Notes: a model not told the origin generated them from the letters alone. 64,000 nucleotides of DNA from Rhodospirillales bacterium (GCA_017640505.1 JAEPQO010000001.1:62001-126000), one strand, 5' to 3'; positions 44,542 to 55,349 are shown, numbered from the stretch's first letter. Made by a program: numbers and translations.

Positions 44542-44720
44542 CGTCGGCGCCTCGGCGGCACGGCAGGATATGTGACAGGAACAGTGCGTATACCTCGATA
44601 CCATGCCGGGCGCGGGAATCAAATCCGTTCAGTGCGCGTGGCAGACGGGGTGCGACATCGATCACAGACCGGCATCGCCGCGACGCTATACACTACTACC
44701 CGGTCCCTTTAGGATGACGA

Positions 44721-44741
44721 GTGCTCGGCGGGGGCGAGCAC
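44721..44741 (+). other. Stem-loop in the leader of the unknown gene
   Basis: GTGCTCG, a G-rich 7-nt loop and CGAGCAC form a perfect 7-bp hairpin 45 nt before the start codon of the gene at 44787. No U-tract follows. Its role is not evident. Confidence 0.45.
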
Positions 44742-44786
44742 GGGCGGCACAACCAGCCGGCCGCCCGCAATCGCGACCACGTGAGC

Positions 44787-45368
44787 ATGTCATTTGATCG
44801 TAAGGTTTATAGAGTAGTTTATCGCGACATGTTCGGCCTATCGAAACGCGAACGGGGCGCCAAGGCCCTTAACTCCGCTCTCCGTTATCTGCTCATCGGC
44901 AGGCGCGACGACCGCGAGGCGCTTCTTGCCGCCAAAGCCGGCGAAATTGACGGCATCACACGTGAGATTTCGGGCGAAACGGATGCCTACGCTGCCGCCG
45001 TCACGCTGGTAAAGGACTTCGTCATCGACAAACTGGAGCATCTGAGCGTCGACGAACGTGTCGACCTGCTTGAAGGCATTGTCCAAAAACGGCTGACGGC
45101 GCAGCCGGAAATCATGGTGCTAATCGCTCACGTCGCCTATTGCATCGCCATCCTGGAAGATGATGCAAAGTCACCGGTGCCGAAAGGCGCGACCGAAAAG
45201 TTCCTGACCACGATCGCCGCGTGGTTCACGGACGAGGACCGGTTGCAGGCGCGGGTTCTCAGGTACCTCTACCAGAGCACCGAAAACCACCACGCCTATC
45301 TGCAGGAGATCAAGCGACAGAACGAGGAACGCCTCGGTTACAGGCCGAAAGGCAACGCCGCACAATAA
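44787..45368 (+). CDS. Unrecognised helical protein
   Basis: I do not recognise this protein. The ATG at 44787 begins MSFDRKVYRVVYRDMFGLSK and gives 193 residues. The track start at 44721 lies in the hairpin and is unlikely. The sequence looks entirely alpha-helical, with charged heptad-like stretches, one more hydrophobic helix (EIMVLIAHVAYCIAILED), no signal peptide and no cysteine motif. It stands alone between two oppositely oriented genes, so context gives no function. Confidence 0.7.
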   Translation: MSFDRKVYRVVYRDMFGLSKRERGAKALNSALRYLLIGRRDDREALLAAKAGEIDGITREISGETDAYAAAVTLVKDFVIDKLEHLSVDERVDLLEGIVQKRLTAQPEIMVLIAHVAYCIAILEDDAKSPVPKGATEKFLTTIAAWFTDEDRLQARVLRYLYQSTENHHAYLQEIKRQNEERLGYRPKGNAAQ

Positions 45369-45417
45369 ATCCGATTAGAACCTGCCCCGCCGCCGGGAGA
45401 CAGGAAATAACGCCCCC

Positions 45418-48078
45418 TCATTCGGCGGCCTCGCGGGTCGGCCACTCTTCAATCAGCGCACGGATTTCCGACTTGCATGAGCCGCAATTGGTGCCCGCCC
45501 CCAGGCAGGCGCCGATATCTTCGACGCTTCGGCAGCCATGTTCCTTTTGCGCGGCGCGTATCTGGTTAGCACCGATCGAGAAACACGCGCAGACGGTCGG
45601 CCCCGGGTCCGGTTGATCGAGCCCGCCACGCCCGGCGAGCATACTGGTCCCGAGAACCTCTTGCCCCAGTTGCGCTGCCGCCCATGACCTCGAAACACCC
45701 ACCGGTGACGGTGAGAAATAAACGGCGCCGATCAACCGTCCCGCGGACACGTAGGCGTATCGGAATTGTCCGCTCGCGTGATCTTCGTATGCCGTCCACC
45801 CGGCTTCTTTACGCGGCTCACCGAACAGCGATTCAGCAAACGTCTGCCAGTCGGGCGTGCCGGCGTCACCGGCCATCTCGATGCGCCAGCCCGCCGCAGT
45901 GCGCGCGACGGCCCAGTAGCCCGCGTCGATCCGTTCGGGCCGTGCGGCAAGAACCGCAAACCCGTACCAGGCGCCCTTGAAGGGCGCGACCGCAACATGC
46001 CCGTTCTTGAGTGCAGGCTGACCGGAAAAGGGATCAACGCTGCAATCCAGCACGCGCCCGACGCGTCCACCAGATGCGTACTGATCCGTCCAATGCATGG
46101 GAACGAAGCAATTACCGGGCCGCTGACGATCCGTGACAAGCGCGCGCAGGACGATTTCCTCGCCGCCGCCGCTGACCCGAACAAGGCCGGCTTCCGTGAT
46201 GCCGGCACCTGCCGCATCAGCCGGATGCAATGCAATGAATGGTTCCGCGTAATGGGCGGACAACGTCGCGGACTTACCGGTCCGGGTCATGGTATGCCAA
46301 TGGTCGCGGATGCGTCCGGTGTTCAGCACAAGACCCGTGCCGGTAGCCGGCCGCCCGGGCGGCGCCACGGCAACGAAGTGGTTGAGGCGACCGGCAACGA
46401 AAGGCGCACCGTCCTGACCGGATCGAATGGCATCGGCGGCCTTGTCGCGCAGCGGCCACTGCACCGGTTTCATCTGTTCGTAAGCGATATCCCCGATCCG
46501 CGCGTGCCACGAAATGTCGAAGGCGCGTTTTCCGTCGTTGCGGAAGCCGGACAGCGCCGCGTGCTCGCGGTAAATCTCCGATGGCGACGTGAAATCGAAA
46601 GCCTCGCCCCACCCCATGCGATGCGCCACTTCCTTGAGCGCCCACCAGTCGTGGCGCGCATCGCCGGGCGCCGGCATGAAACTCCTCTGCCGGGAAATCC
46701 GGCGCTCGGAATTGGTCACGGTGCCATCCTTTTCCGACCACGCCGTCGCCGGCAGCAGAACATGCGCATGACGCGCCGTGTCCGTATGCCGGACGTTGTC
46801 GGAAACAACCACGAAAGGACAGTTCTTCAACGCGTCCTCCACAGCCCAAGATCTTGGCAGGCTGTCGACGGGGTTGGTCGCCATGATCCAAATCGCCTTG
46901 ATGCGCCCGGCGGCGATCGCGTCGAACAGATCGACGGCCTTCAGGCCCGGCTTGTCGGCGATGACCGGGCTCTTCCAGAAGGACTGCACCGTCTCCCGGT
47001 CGGCAGCGTCCTCGATACGCATGTGCGCCGCCAGTTGGTTGGCAAGCCCGCCGACCTCCCGCCCGCCCATGGCGTTCGGCTGACCGGTCACCGAGAACGG
47101 CCCCATCCCCGGACGTCCCAACCGTCCGGTCGCCAGGTGGACGTTGATAATCGCGTTGACCTTGTCGGTGCCGCACGACGACTGGTTCACACCCTGACTG
47201 TAGATGGTGACGAGCTTCTGCGTATCACCGGCCCAGGAAAAGAAGGTCTCGATGTCGGCGCGGTCGAGGCCCGTCGACGCCGGCAGGCCTGCAAGGTCCG
47301 ACGCCTGCGCGGCACTCAGGGCCGCATCGAACCCGGCCGTGTGGGCGGCGATATAGTCCCGGTCGAGGTTGCCGGTCTCATCCAGGTGGCGGAGCAATCC
47401 GTTGAAAAGCGCAGCATCGCCATCCGGTGCAATCGGCAGGTGCAGGTCCGCCGCACCGGCGGTGACGGTGCGACGCGGGTCGATGACGACCAGACGCATG
47501 CCGGGGCGGCGTTCCTTCTCCGCCATGATCCGCTGGAACAGGACCGGATGACACCAGGCAAGGTTGGAGCCGACCAGCACAACGAGGTCGGCGAGTTCCA
47601 GATCCTCGTAGCTGGCGGGGACCACATCCTCGCCGAAGGCGCGGTTGTGCCCGGCAACCGACGAGGCCATGCAGAGCCGGGAATTGGTATCGATGTTGGC
47701 GGTACCGATGAAGCCCTTCATCAACTTGTTGGCGACGTAGTAATCCTCGGTCAGGAACTGTCCCGACACATAGAACGCGACACTGTCTGGGCCGTATTTA
47801 CGGATCGTCTCGGTGAACGTCCCGGCAACACGATCAAGCGCCGTATCCCACGAGACGCGCGCGCCGTCGATTTCGGGATGCAGCAACCGGTCATCGAGGA
47901 ACATCGTTTCCGCCAGCGCCGAACCTTTCGAGCACAGCCGGCCGTAATTCGCGGGATGGTTCGGGTCGCCTTCGATATTCACCAGCCCGTCGCCATGGCG
48001 GGTCGCGATGATCCCGCACCCGACGCCGCAATATGGGCAGGTCGTTCTGGTCCGGGACGTGAACTGCGTGCCGTCCAC
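45418..48078 (-). CDS. nasA: NasA, assimilatory nitrate reductase catalytic subunit
   Basis: The 886-residue molybdopterin oxidoreductase has an N-terminal [4Fe-4S] site (C14, C17, C21, C49), molybdopterin regions including NIDTNSRLCMASSVAG (Mo-ligand region) and SQGVNQSSCGTDKVNAI, and a dinucleotide-binding C-terminal domain. The last 60 residues add a BFD-like [2Fe-2S] site (CACF ... NCGSCKSEI), typical of NADH-linked bacterial NasA. It reduces nitrate to nitrite in the cytoplasm. It is the last gene of the nrtA-nasA operon. Confidence 0.95.
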   Translation of the reverse strand: MDGTQFTSRTRTTCPYCGVGCGIIATRHGDGLVNIEGDPNHPANYGRLCSKGSALAETMFLDDRLLHPEIDGARVSWDTALDRVAGTFTETIRKYGPDSVAFYVSGQFLTEDYYVANKLMKGFIGTANIDTNSRLCMASSVAGHNRAFGEDVVPASYEDLELADLVVLVGSNLAWCHPVLFQRIMAEKERRPGMRLVVIDPRRTVTAGAADLHLPIAPDGDAALFNGLLRHLDETGNLDRDYIAAHTAGFDAALSAAQASDLAGLPASTGLDRADIETFFSWAGDTQKLVTIYSQGVNQSSCGTDKVNAIINVHLATGRLGRPGMGPFSVTGQPNAMGGREVGGLANQLAAHMRIEDAADRETVQSFWKSPVIADKPGLKAVDLFDAIAAGRIKAIWIMATNPVDSLPRSWAVEDALKNCPFVVVSDNVRHTDTARHAHVLLPATAWSEKDGTVTNSERRISRQRSFMPAPGDARHDWWALKEVAHRMGWGEAFDFTSPSEIYREHAALSGFRNDGKRAFDISWHARIGDIAYEQMKPVQWPLRDKAADAIRSGQDGAPFVAGRLNHFVAVAPPGRPATGTGLVLNTGRIRDHWHTMTRTGKSATLSAHYAEPFIALHPADAAGAGITEAGLVRVSGGGEEIVLRALVTDRQRPGNCFVPMHWTDQYASGGRVGRVLDCSVDPFSGQPALKNGHVAVAPFKGAWYGFAVLAARPERIDAGYWAVARTAAGWRIEMAGDAGTPDWQTFAESLFGEPRKEAGWTAYEDHASGQFRYAYVSAGRLIGAVYFSPSPVGVSRSWAAAQLGQEVLGTSMLAGRGGLDQPDPGPTVCACFSIGANQIRAAQKEHGCRSVEDIGACLGAGTNCGSCKSEIRALIEEWPTREAAE

Positions 48079-48085
48079 GATCCGC

Positions 48086-48430
48086 CTACGCCGCCCGGAC
48101 GGCGGCGACGCCGATGTCGATGGAAATGCGGCCGCCTTCGAGCTTCACCGGGATCGTCGCCACTTTGCCTTCGTCCGCGCCCTGCGCCTCGCCGGTGGCG
48201 AGGCTGATGACCCAGTTGTGCAACGGACAGGTGACGCAGCCGTCGTGAACGATCCCCTGGCTGAGCGGGCCGTTTTTATGCGGGCATTTGTCCTCCAGCG
48301 CGAAGACCTGATCGTCGCCGGTGCGGAACAGCGCCACCGTGTAGCCCGGGACCTTGACGCACCGGGCCCCCCGGCGCGGGATATCGTTGAGGTAGCCGAC
48401 GTCGATCCAGCGTTCGGTTTGCGTATTCAT
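48086..48430 (-). CDS. nirD: NirD, nitrite reductase small subunit (Rieske type)
   Basis: The 114-residue protein has intact Rieske [2Fe-2S] ligands: C49 and H51 in KCPHKNGPLSQG, C68 and H71 in CPLHNWVISLATG. This is the NasE/NirD small subunit of NADH nitrite reductase; here the cluster residues are retained, unlike in E. coli NirD. The ATG overlaps the nirB stop (ATGA). Confidence 0.94.
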   Translation of the reverse strand: MNTQTERWIDVGYLNDIPRRGARCVKVPGYTVALFRTGDDQVFALEDKCPHKNGPLSQGIVHDGCVTCPLHNWVISLATGEAQGADEGKVATIPVKLEGGRISIDIGVAAVRAA

Positions 48431-50877
48431 TCCGCGGCCTCCAGTCTCGAGATATCCGACATCGGCGTGAATTCACGCCAGTCCTTGCCCGCGACCCGCT
48501 CGGCCCACGGGTCGATCTGTGCGAACTTCTGCGAATAGAGGAAGCGGCGGTACAGCAGGTTGCGGCGCTCCTGATCCTCGACGATCTGGGCGCGGACCGT
48601 GTCATGACCGACCCGGTCGGCCCATTTGTAGATACGTTCCAGATAACGTCCCTGCTCGCGGTAGAGCTGCACCGTCGCGGCACAGTATTCCAGCGCCTCT
48701 TCCTCGGTCGCGACGGTGCACAGGATTTCGGTACCCTTGATGTGCATGCCGGCGGCACCGGCGAAGTGCAGCTCGTAGCCGCTGTCGACGCAGATCACGC
48801 CGAAGTCCTTGCACGTCGCCTCGGCGCAGTTCCTGGGGCAGCCCGACACCGCCATCTTGACCTTGTGCGGCGTCCACGATCCCCACATCATTTTTTCGAT
48901 CTTGATGCCGAGGCCGGTGGAGTCCTGCGTGCCGAAACGGCACCAGTCCGTACCGACACATGTTTTTACCGTGCGAAGCCCTTTCGCGTAGGCCGCCCCC
49001 GAGACCATCCCGGCGGCGTTGAGATCGGCCCACACGGCGGGCAGGTCTTCTTTCTGCACACCCAGCAGATCGATCCGCTGGCCGCCCGTCACCTTGACCG
49101 ACGGAATATTGAATTTCTCGGCGACATCGGCGATGGCGCGTAGTTCGCCCGGCGTCGTCATCCCGCCCCACATGCGGGGGATCACCGAATACGTGCCGTC
49201 CTTCTGGATGTTGGCGTGGACGCGCTCGTTGATGAAACGGGACTGGTAATCGTCTTCGTATTCACCCGGCCACGTCGCCACGAGATAATAGTTGAGCGCC
49301 GGACGGCACTTGGCGCATCCGCAAGACGTCTTCCATTCCAGTTCCTGCATCACGGCGGGAATGGTCTTCAGTTCCTTGGCGACAATCAGGCGCCGCACAT
49401 CGTCATGACCCAAGTCCGTGCACGGACACATGGGCTGCACGGCGGCCGGGTTGTAGGCATCGCCCAGCGCCAGCGCCAGCAACTGTTCCACCAGACCGGT
49501 GCACGATCCGCACGACCCGGACGCTTTTGTGACCGCGCGCACATCGTCGATGGTGCTCAGCCCCTGTTCCGCGATCGCGGAAACGATGTCGCCCTTGCAG
49601 ATGCCGTTGCAGCCGCAGATCTCGCCGTCATCCGGCAAGGCTGCAACGGCCGCCGTAGGGTCCAGCGGGGCGCCTCCCGCGTAACCCTGGCCGAAGATCA
49701 GCGTTTCGCGCAGTTCCGAAACGTCCGTGCCGTCCTTCATCATCTGGAAGAACCAAGCGCCGTCCTTGGTCTCGCCGTAGAGAACGACGCCGATGATCCT
49801 GTTGTCCTTGAGAACCAGGCGCTTGTAGACGCCGGCGGCGGCATCGCGGAGCACGATCTCTTCCCGGTCGGGCGCCTCGGCGAAGTCACCCGCCGAGAAC
49901 AGGTCGATCCCCGTGACCTTGAGCTTGGTCGACGTGACGGAGCCGGTGTAGGCCGCCGTTTCGTCACCGGCGAGCCGTGCCGCCAACGTTTTTGCCATGT
50001 CATAGAGCGGCGCGACGAGGCCGTAGCACATGCCCCGGTGCTCGGCGCACTCACCGACGGCGGAAATGTCCGGGTCCGACGTCCGCATCGCGTCATCGAC
50101 GATGATCCCTCGCCCGATTTCCAACCCGGCCGCTTCGGCGACCGCCGTGCTCGGCTTGATGCCGACCGCCATCACAACGATATCGGCAGGGATGACCGTG
50201 CCGTCGTCGAGCGCGACGCCCGTCACCTCGTCGTCGCCGAGAATTTCGTGTGTGTTGGCCTTGGTGATGACCCGAATGTCGCGGTCTTCGATCGCGCGTT
50301 GCAGCAGGTATCCCGCCGCCGGATCGAGCTGACGTTCCATCAGGGTCGGCATCAAGTGCAGCACGGTCACGTTCATGCCCTGCATCTGCAACCCGGCAGC
50401 CGCCTCGAGGCCAAGAAGCCCGCCGCCGATCACGACGGCGTTCTTCCTCTTCTTGGCTGCCTCCAACATCTGGTCCACATCGTCTAAGTCGCGGTAGGTC
50501 ACGACGCCATTCTTGTCGTGACCCGGCACCGGAATGACGATCGGTGTCGAGCCCGTCGCGATCATCAGGTGATCGTAGGGCGAGGTGACACCGTTTTCGG
50601 ACATCACGGTTTTCTTCTCGCGGTCGATGTGGACGATCTTTTCGCCCTTCAGCAGGGTGACGCCATGTTCGGCGTACCAGGCATCGTCGTGGATGACGAT
50701 ATCCTCGAAGGTCTTTTCACCCGAAAGCACGGGCGACAGCATGATCCGGTCATAATTGACGCGCGGTTCGGCGTTGAAGATGGTGACATCGAAATCACCC
50801 GGCGCTTTCTTGAAAAGCGTCTCCAGCGCGCGGCCCGGCGCCATGCCGTTGCCGATGACGACCAGCTTCTTTTTCAT
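48427..50877 (-). CDS. nirB: NirB, NAD(P)H nitrite reductase large subunit
   Basis: The 816-residue protein begins with an FAD/NAD domain (VVIGNGMAPGRALE), then BFD-like [2Fe-2S] cysteines (CGCNGICKGD ... SCGSCTGLVEQL) and a sulfite/nitrite reductase domain with CVGTDWCRFG and SGCPRNCAEATCKDFG, the sirohaem and [4Fe-4S] ligands. It reduces nitrite to ammonium. Its start codon overlaps the nrt ATPase stop by one base (TAATG). The Shine-Dalgarno is embedded in the GAGGAGGAGG coding for the acidic tail of that upstream gene. Confidence 0.96.
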   Translation of the reverse strand: MKKKLVVIGNGMAPGRALETLFKKAPGDFDVTIFNAEPRVNYDRIMLSPVLSGEKTFEDIVIHDDAWYAEHGVTLLKGEKIVHIDREKKTVMSENGVTSPYDHLMIATGSTPIVIPVPGHDKNGVVTYRDLDDVDQMLEAAKKRKNAVVIGGGLLGLEAAAGLQMQGMNVTVLHLMPTLMERQLDPAAGYLLQRAIEDRDIRVITKANTHEILGDDEVTGVALDDGTVIPADIVVMAVGIKPSTAVAEAAGLEIGRGIIVDDAMRTSDPDISAVGECAEHRGMCYGLVAPLYDMAKTLAARLAGDETAAYTGSVTSTKLKVTGIDLFSAGDFAEAPDREEIVLRDAAAGVYKRLVLKDNRIIGVVLYGETKDGAWFFQMMKDGTDVSELRETLIFGQGYAGGAPLDPTAAVAALPDDGEICGCNGICKGDIVSAIAEQGLSTIDDVRAVTKASGSCGSCTGLVEQLLALALGDAYNPAAVQPMCPCTDLGHDDVRRLIVAKELKTIPAVMQELEWKTSCGCAKCRPALNYYLVATWPGEYEDDYQSRFINERVHANIQKDGTYSVIPRMWGGMTTPGELRAIADVAEKFNIPSVKVTGGQRIDLLGVQKEDLPAVWADLNAAGMVSGAAYAKGLRTVKTCVGTDWCRFGTQDSTGLGIKIEKMMWGSWTPHKVKMAVSGCPRNCAEATCKDFGVICVDSGYELHFAGAAGMHIKGTEILCTVATEEEALEYCAATVQLYREQGRYLERIYKWADRVGHDTVRAQIVEDQERRNLLYRRFLYSQKFAQIDPWAERVAGKDWREFTPMSDISRLEAAE

Positions 50878-52598
50878 TATGCGGCCTCCTCCTCAACGTC
50901 GTCGTTCTTTGCTTCGCCTTTGTCCGCCGGGTTGGCACCGCCTTCGTACTCCTCGAGGAAATCGAGAAGTTCCTGGCGGTAGGCGTAATAATCTTCATGC
51001 GCCAGCAATGCTTTGCGCGAACGCGGCCGCGGCAGGTCCACGTCCATGATCTTGCCGATGCGCGCGTGCGGCCCGTTGGTCATCATGACGACCTTGTCGG
51101 CCAGCAGGATCGCCTCGTCGACGTCGTGGGTGACGCAGATCGCGGTAACTTGGGTCTTGCTCCAGACGTCCATCAGCACTTCCTGAAGCTCCCAGCGGGT
51201 CAGGCTGTCGAGCATGCCGAACGGCTCATCGAGCAGAAGCAGCTTCGGCGACAGTGCGAATGCACGTGCGATGCCGACACGCTGCTTCATACCGTTCGAA
51301 AGTTCGTCGGCGAGCTTGTCCATCGAGTCACCCAAGCCGACGCGCGACAGGTAGTATTCGACGATATCGTTGCGCTCGGCCGCCGATGCGGTCGGATAAA
51401 CCTTGTCGACGCCGAGACCGACGTTATCGCGCGCAGATAGCCACGGCATCAGGGACGGTGCCTGGAACACGACCGCGCGTTCAGGGCCGGCACCGACGAT
51501 TTCCTTGTTGGCGAGCGCGATGCCGCCGTCGGAAATGCCGTTGAGACCCGCGACCATCGACAGCACCGTCGACTTGCCGCAGCCGGAATGGCCGATCAGG
51601 GAAATGAACTCGCCCTTCTTCATGATCATGTCGAAACCGTCGACCACCGTCAGCGGGCCCTTCGGCGTCGGGTAGACCTTGGAAACGTTGTAGAACTCGA
51701 CGTAGCGATCCTCGATCGGCGACGCCGCCGCTTCCTGATAGGCGGCGGGTAGTTTCTCGTCCGGCTGCTGGGTGATCGGCACCACGTTCGGCAATTCGCC
51801 GGTGATTTCGGTTTCTGCGCCACGTTTGATCCCGGCTTCGAACAGGTACTGCGTCACCTCGGCACGAAGCGCCTTGAACGCTTCGTCGTTGTTCATGGCG
51901 CCGCGGTCGCGCGGCCGGGGCATGTCGACCTTGAAGGCCGGCCCCAGCGTCGCGTTCGGCCCCGGGTTCAAGGGAATGATCCGGTCGGCGAGCAGGATCG
52001 CCTCATCGACGTCGTTGGTGATCAGGATGACGGTCTTTTTCTCACGCTCCCAGATGTCCTCGATCTCGTCCTGCAGTTTGGCGCGGGTCAACGCGTCGAG
52101 CGCGGACAGCGGCTCGTCGAGCAGCAAAACTTCCGGGCTCATGGCCAGTGCACGGGCCACCGAGACACGCTGGCGCATGCCGCCGGAAAGCTCCGCCGGT
52201 TTGCGATCCGCGGCGTGGCCGAGGCCGACCATGTCGATGTACTTTTCGATGCGCGCCTCGCGCTCGGCCTTGCTTTCCTTCTTGAAGACCTCGTCCACCG
52301 CCAGCTTGACGTTGCCGTGCACGCTCAACCACGGCATCAGCGAATAGGACTGGAACACAAGCCCGCGCGACGGATCGGGGCCGGTGATCGGCTTGCCGTT
52401 CATCGTCACGCTGCCGCCATCCGGCGAGATCAGACCCGCCAGCATCGAGATCAGCGTCGTCTTGCCCGACCCGGAGAAGCCGACGATGGCGATGAACTCG
52501 CCTTCCTCGACGGCGAGGTCGATGCCGCCAAGCACGTCGGTACGGTCGCGCCCGCTGCCGTAGGATTTGGTGACGTTTTTCATTTCGAGAAATGACAT
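50877..52598 (-). CDS. Fused double ABC ATPase of nitrate transport (NrtD-NrtC-like)
   Basis: Two complete ATPase domains lie in one 573-residue chain. The first (residues 1-230) has [10 protein letters not shown] and [10 protein letters not shown] with [11 protein letters not shown]; the second (from about 300) has [10 protein letters not shown] and [10 protein letters not shown] with [11 protein letters not shown]. The two are joined by a linker and end in an acidic tail. Family knowledge: cyanobacterial Nrt uses separate NrtC and NrtD; here no solute-binding domain is attached, so this is an NBD-NBD fusion rather than NrtC itself. It powers import through NrtB. Confidence 0.9.
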   Translation of the reverse strand: MSFLEMKNVTKSYGSGRDRTDVLGGIDLAVEEGEFIAIVGFSGSGKTTLISMLAGLISPDGGSVTMNGKPITGPDPSRGLVFQSYSLMPWLSVHGNVKLAVDEVFKKESKAEREARIEKYIDMVGLGHAADRKPAELSGGMRQRVSVARALAMSPEVLLLDEPLSALDALTRAKLQDEIEDIWEREKKTVILITNDVDEAILLADRIIPLNPGPNATLGPAFKVDMPRPRDRGAMNNDEAFKALRAEVTQYLFEAGIKRGAETEITGELPNVVPITQQPDEKLPAAYQEAAASPIEDRYVEFYNVSKVYPTPKGPLTVVDGFDMIMKKGEFISLIGHSGCGKSTVLSMVAGLNGISDGGIALANKEIVGAGPERAVVFQAPSLMPWLSARDNVGLGVDKVYPTASAAERNDIVEYYLSRVGLGDSMDKLADELSNGMKQRVGIARAFALSPKLLLLDEPFGMLDSLTRWELQEVLMDVWSKTQVTAICVTHDVDEAILLADKVVMMTNGPHARIGKIMDVDLPRPRSRKALLAHEDYYAYRQELLDFLEEYEGGANPADKGEAKNDDVEEEAA

Positions 52599-52623
52599 CT
52601 TTATTCTCCGTGTCCGTCGGCGA

Positions 52624-53715
52624 TCAGCGATTGGTCTTGAATGTGAAGGCGGCCTGCAGGGCGTACATCAGCCGGTCCAGCAGGAAACCGATGATGCCGA
52701 TGGTCAGCACCGCGACCATGATCCGCGCCAGCGACGAGGACGAGCCGTTCTGGAACTCGTCCCAGACAAATTTGCCGAGACCCGGGTTCTGCGCCAGCAT
52801 CTCGGCGGCGATCAGGACCATCCAGCCGACACCCAGCGAAAGGCGAAGCCCGGTGAAGATGAGCGGCAAGGCGGACGGCAGCACCAGCTTGGTAACCGTC
52901 TTCCACGTCGGCAGCTGCAGGACGCGGCCGACGTTCATCAGGTCCTTGTCGATGGACGCAACGCCGTGCGCGGTGTTGATCAGGGTCGGCCAGAGCGAAC
53001 AGAGCGTCACCGTCACGGCCGAGATCACCAGCGACTTCGGCATGGCGTCGGAAACGTCGACGTAAAGCGCGGACACGATCATGGTGACGATCGGCAGCCA
53101 CGCCAGCGGCGAGACGGGTTTGAAGATCTGGATCAGCGGGTTGAGCGCCCCGTTCACGGCACGGGAAAGCCCCGACATGATGCCTAACGGCACGGCGATG
53201 AAAGTGGCGATCAGAAAGCCGAGAGCAACGGTGTAAAGGCTGGTGAATATCTGATCGAGATACGTCGGCTTGCCGGTGTAGTCGCGCCACTTGACCCGTT
53301 CCGGATGACCGGCCTCGACCCACTTGGCGTTACGTGCTTCCTGGCGTTCCATGAACGCGGCTTCCTTGCCGCGCTCGGCGACATGATCGTGATAGAGGTT
53401 CACGGCCTGCTCGTAGACCTCGACCGGCCCGGGGATCGCGCCGAGCGACGTATCGACCTTCGGTGCCAGATAGGCCCACGCGCTGAGGAAAATGATCAGA
53501 CCCGCAAGCGGGATGCAGAGCTGCTGCCAGACCTCGCCCATCTGCTCGCGCGGATTGTCACCGGCGGCGATCTTCATCAGCGGCACGAGCCACCCGAGGC
53601 CGGCGACGCTCAGGTAAGCGGCCGACTTGTTGATCCATGAGAAGATCTTCTCGCGGCGCTGGGCGCTTTTTTTCTCAGCGGCGGGGGCTTCGATCACGTT
53701 CTCGATGGTGCTCAT
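52624..53715 (-). CDS. nrtB: NrtB, nitrate ABC transporter permease
   Basis: The 363-residue permease has about six to seven hydrophobic segments and the conserved cytoplasmic loop region [19 protein letters not shown] used to contact the ATPase. A roughly 70-residue hydrophilic insert (about residues 90-150) precedes the transport domain. It lies between nrtA and the ATPase gene. Confidence 0.92.
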   Translation of the reverse strand: MSTIENVIEAPAAEKKSAQRREKIFSWINKSAAYLSVAGLGWLVPLMKIAAGDNPREQMGEVWQQLCIPLAGLIIFLSAWAYLAPKVDTSLGAIPGPVEVYEQAVNLYHDHVAERGKEAAFMERQEARNAKWVEAGHPERVKWRDYTGKPTYLDQIFTSLYTVALGFLIATFIAVPLGIMSGLSRAVNGALNPLIQIFKPVSPLAWLPIVTMIVSALYVDVSDAMPKSLVISAVTVTLCSLWPTLINTAHGVASIDKDLMNVGRVLQLPTWKTVTKLVLPSALPLIFTGLRLSLGVGWMVLIAAEMLAQNPGLGKFVWDEFQNGSSSSLARIMVAVLTIGIIGFLLDRLMYALQAAFTFKTNR

Positions 53716-53787
53716 GATGTATTCCAGTTCTCAATCTCGTAGAAAGTACGGGGATGGCGACAGGGAGCACCGCCATCCCCGCGTCGA

Positions 53788-55197
53788 TCAGTTGGTGACG
53801 ACCTTGGTGCCCGCGACGGTCTCGGAACCTTTGAGGCCGATGGGGAACTGTTTCAGGTAGTCGTTGGGTTTCTTGCCATCGAAGGTGATGCCGTCGATGA
53901 ACTCGGACTGCGGCTTGCGGTAGCCGTCCGTGTCCCAGGGGAAGTCGGCTTTCGCCACCTTGCCCTCGGCGACCAGCAGCTTCGCGGCGTCGAGATAGAT
54001 ATCCGGACGGTAGACGGACTTGGCGACTTCATCGTACCAGCTGTCCGGCTTGCCTTCGGTGATCTGGCCCCAGCGACGCATCTGCGACAGGTACCAGACG
54101 GCATCCGAGTAATAGGGATAGGTCGCGAAGTAACGGTAGAACACGTTGAAGTCCGGCACGTCGCGCTTGTCGCCCTTCTCGTATTCGAACGTTCCCGTCA
54201 TCGAGTTGGCGATGACCTCTTCATCCGCGCCCACGTACTGGGACTTGGCGAGGATCTTCACGGCTTCCATGCGGTTGGCGTTGTTGTCCTCGTCGAGCCA
54301 CTTGGCGGCGCGGATCAGCGCCTTGGTCAGCGCCAGCGTCGTGTTCGGATACGTCTCGGCGAATTCCTTGGTGATACCAAAGACCTTTTCCGGATTGTCC
54401 TTCCAGATCTCATAATCGGTGATCACCGGCACGCCGATGCCCTTGAAGACGGCCTGCTGGTTCCACGGCTCACCGACGCAATAACCACTGATGGTGCCCG
54501 CTTCGAGCGTCGCCGGCATCTGCGGCGGCGGCGTCACGGACAGAAGCGCGTCGGCCTGGATCTGGCCGGAGATGTCGGTCTTCGAGTAGTACCCCGGGTG
54601 GATGCCGCCCGACGCCAGCCAGTAACGCAGTTCGTAGTTGTGCGTCGACACCGGGAACACCATGCCCATGTTGAACGGACGGCCGTCGGCCTTGAACTTG
54701 TCGACGACCTTTTTCAGGTATTCGGCCTTGATCGGATGCACCGGCTTGCCGTCCGGCCGCTTCGGCAGGTGCGGCTTCATCATTTCCCAGACTTCGTTGG
54801 AAACGGTGATGCCGTTACCGTTCAGGTCCATGGAGAACGGCGTGATGATGTGTGCCTTGGTGCCAAAGCCGATAGTCGCCGCGAGTGGCTGGCCGGCCAG
54901 CATGTGCGCACCGTCGAGTTCGCCGGTGATGACGCGGTCGAGAAGCACCTTCCAGTTGGCCTGCGGCTCGAGGGTGACATAGAGCCCCTCTTCCTCGAAG
55001 TAACCCTTCTCGTAGGCAATCGCGAGCGGTGCCATGTCGGTGAGCTTGATAAAGCCGAACTTCAGTTCGTCCTTTTCAACAAGGAGCATCTCCGCGGATG
55101 CCGACGACGCGGCGACAGTTAGACCGAGCGCCAAAGCGCCAGCGGCCTTTTTAAGCCTGCCCCAGAGCGGGGACTTGTTCTGCGTGGTCATGGTCAT
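53788..55197 (-). CDS. nrtA: NrtA, nitrate-binding periplasmic protein
   Basis: The ATG at 55197 after AAGGAGG gives 469 residues with a Sec signal ending in ASSASA; the track's longer start lies in the leader RNA and is rejected. The mature protein has the CmpA/NrtA pattern: [67 protein letters not shown] and [13 protein letters not shown]. It binds nitrate and presents it to NrtB. It is the first gene after the ANTAR leader. Confidence 0.95.
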   Translation of the reverse strand: MTMTTQNKSPLWGRLKKAAGALALGLTVAASSASAEMLLVEKDELKFGFIKLTDMAPLAIAYEKGYFEEEGLYVTLEPQANWKVLLDRVITGELDGAHMLAGQPLAATIGFGTKAHIITPFSMDLNGNGITVSNEVWEMMKPHLPKRPDGKPVHPIKAEYLKKVVDKFKADGRPFNMGMVFPVSTHNYELRYWLASGGIHPGYYSKTDISGQIQADALLSVTPPPQMPATLEAGTISGYCVGEPWNQQAVFKGIGVPVITDYEIWKDNPEKVFGITKEFAETYPNTTLALTKALIRAAKWLDEDNNANRMEAVKILAKSQYVGADEEVIANSMTGTFEYEKGDKRDVPDFNVFYRYFATYPYYSDAVWYLSQMRRWGQITEGKPDSWYDEVAKSVYRPDIYLDAAKLLVAEGKVAKADFPWDTDGYRKPQSEFIDGITFDGKKPNDYLKQFPIGLKGSETVAGTKVVTN

Positions 55198-55249
55198 TTC
55201 ATTTGCCTCCTTGAGGCACGGCCGGGAAATCTCCGGACGCGCCGACAAC

Positions 55250-55310
55250 AAAAAAAGCCGCTTCAAGGTCGGGACCATCCGTGCTCGGACGTTCCTTCCT
55301 TGGCGGCTTT
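55250..55310 (-). terminator. Leader terminator upstream of nrtA
   Basis: On the minus strand AAAGCCGC and CAAGG pair with CCTTG and GCGGCTTT (two-base bulge), forming about 13 bp, then T7. An inner TCCG/CGGA hairpin sits in the loop. Transcripts should stop here about 50 nt before nrtA unless the antiterminator form is favoured. Confidence 0.85.
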
Positions 55311-55316
55311 GCCAGC

Positions 55317-55332
55317 GGCCCTTCGATAGGCC
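55317..55332 (-). promoter_or_regulatory. ANTAR-type hairpin P2 (hexaloop ATCGAA)
   Basis: Minus-strand GGCCT, loop ATCGAA, GGGCC forms a 5-bp stem (one G-U pair) with a six-base loop having A at 1 and G at 4, the ANTAR recognition rule. It lies just before the terminator 5' arm. Its 3' arm can also pair with the terminator's GCGGC. Confidence 0.8.
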
Positions 55333-55349
55333 ATCAGGTTTTCAGGACG

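Noticed and set aside
45766-48207. An 813-residue plus-strand ORF
   Set aside because: It is the antisense shadow of nasA and nirD, with no recognisable domain.
55198-55278. N-terminal extension of nrtA in the ORF track
   Set aside because: It would translate the terminator and leader RNA. The ATG at 55197 has a strong AAGGAGG and starts a normal signal peptide.
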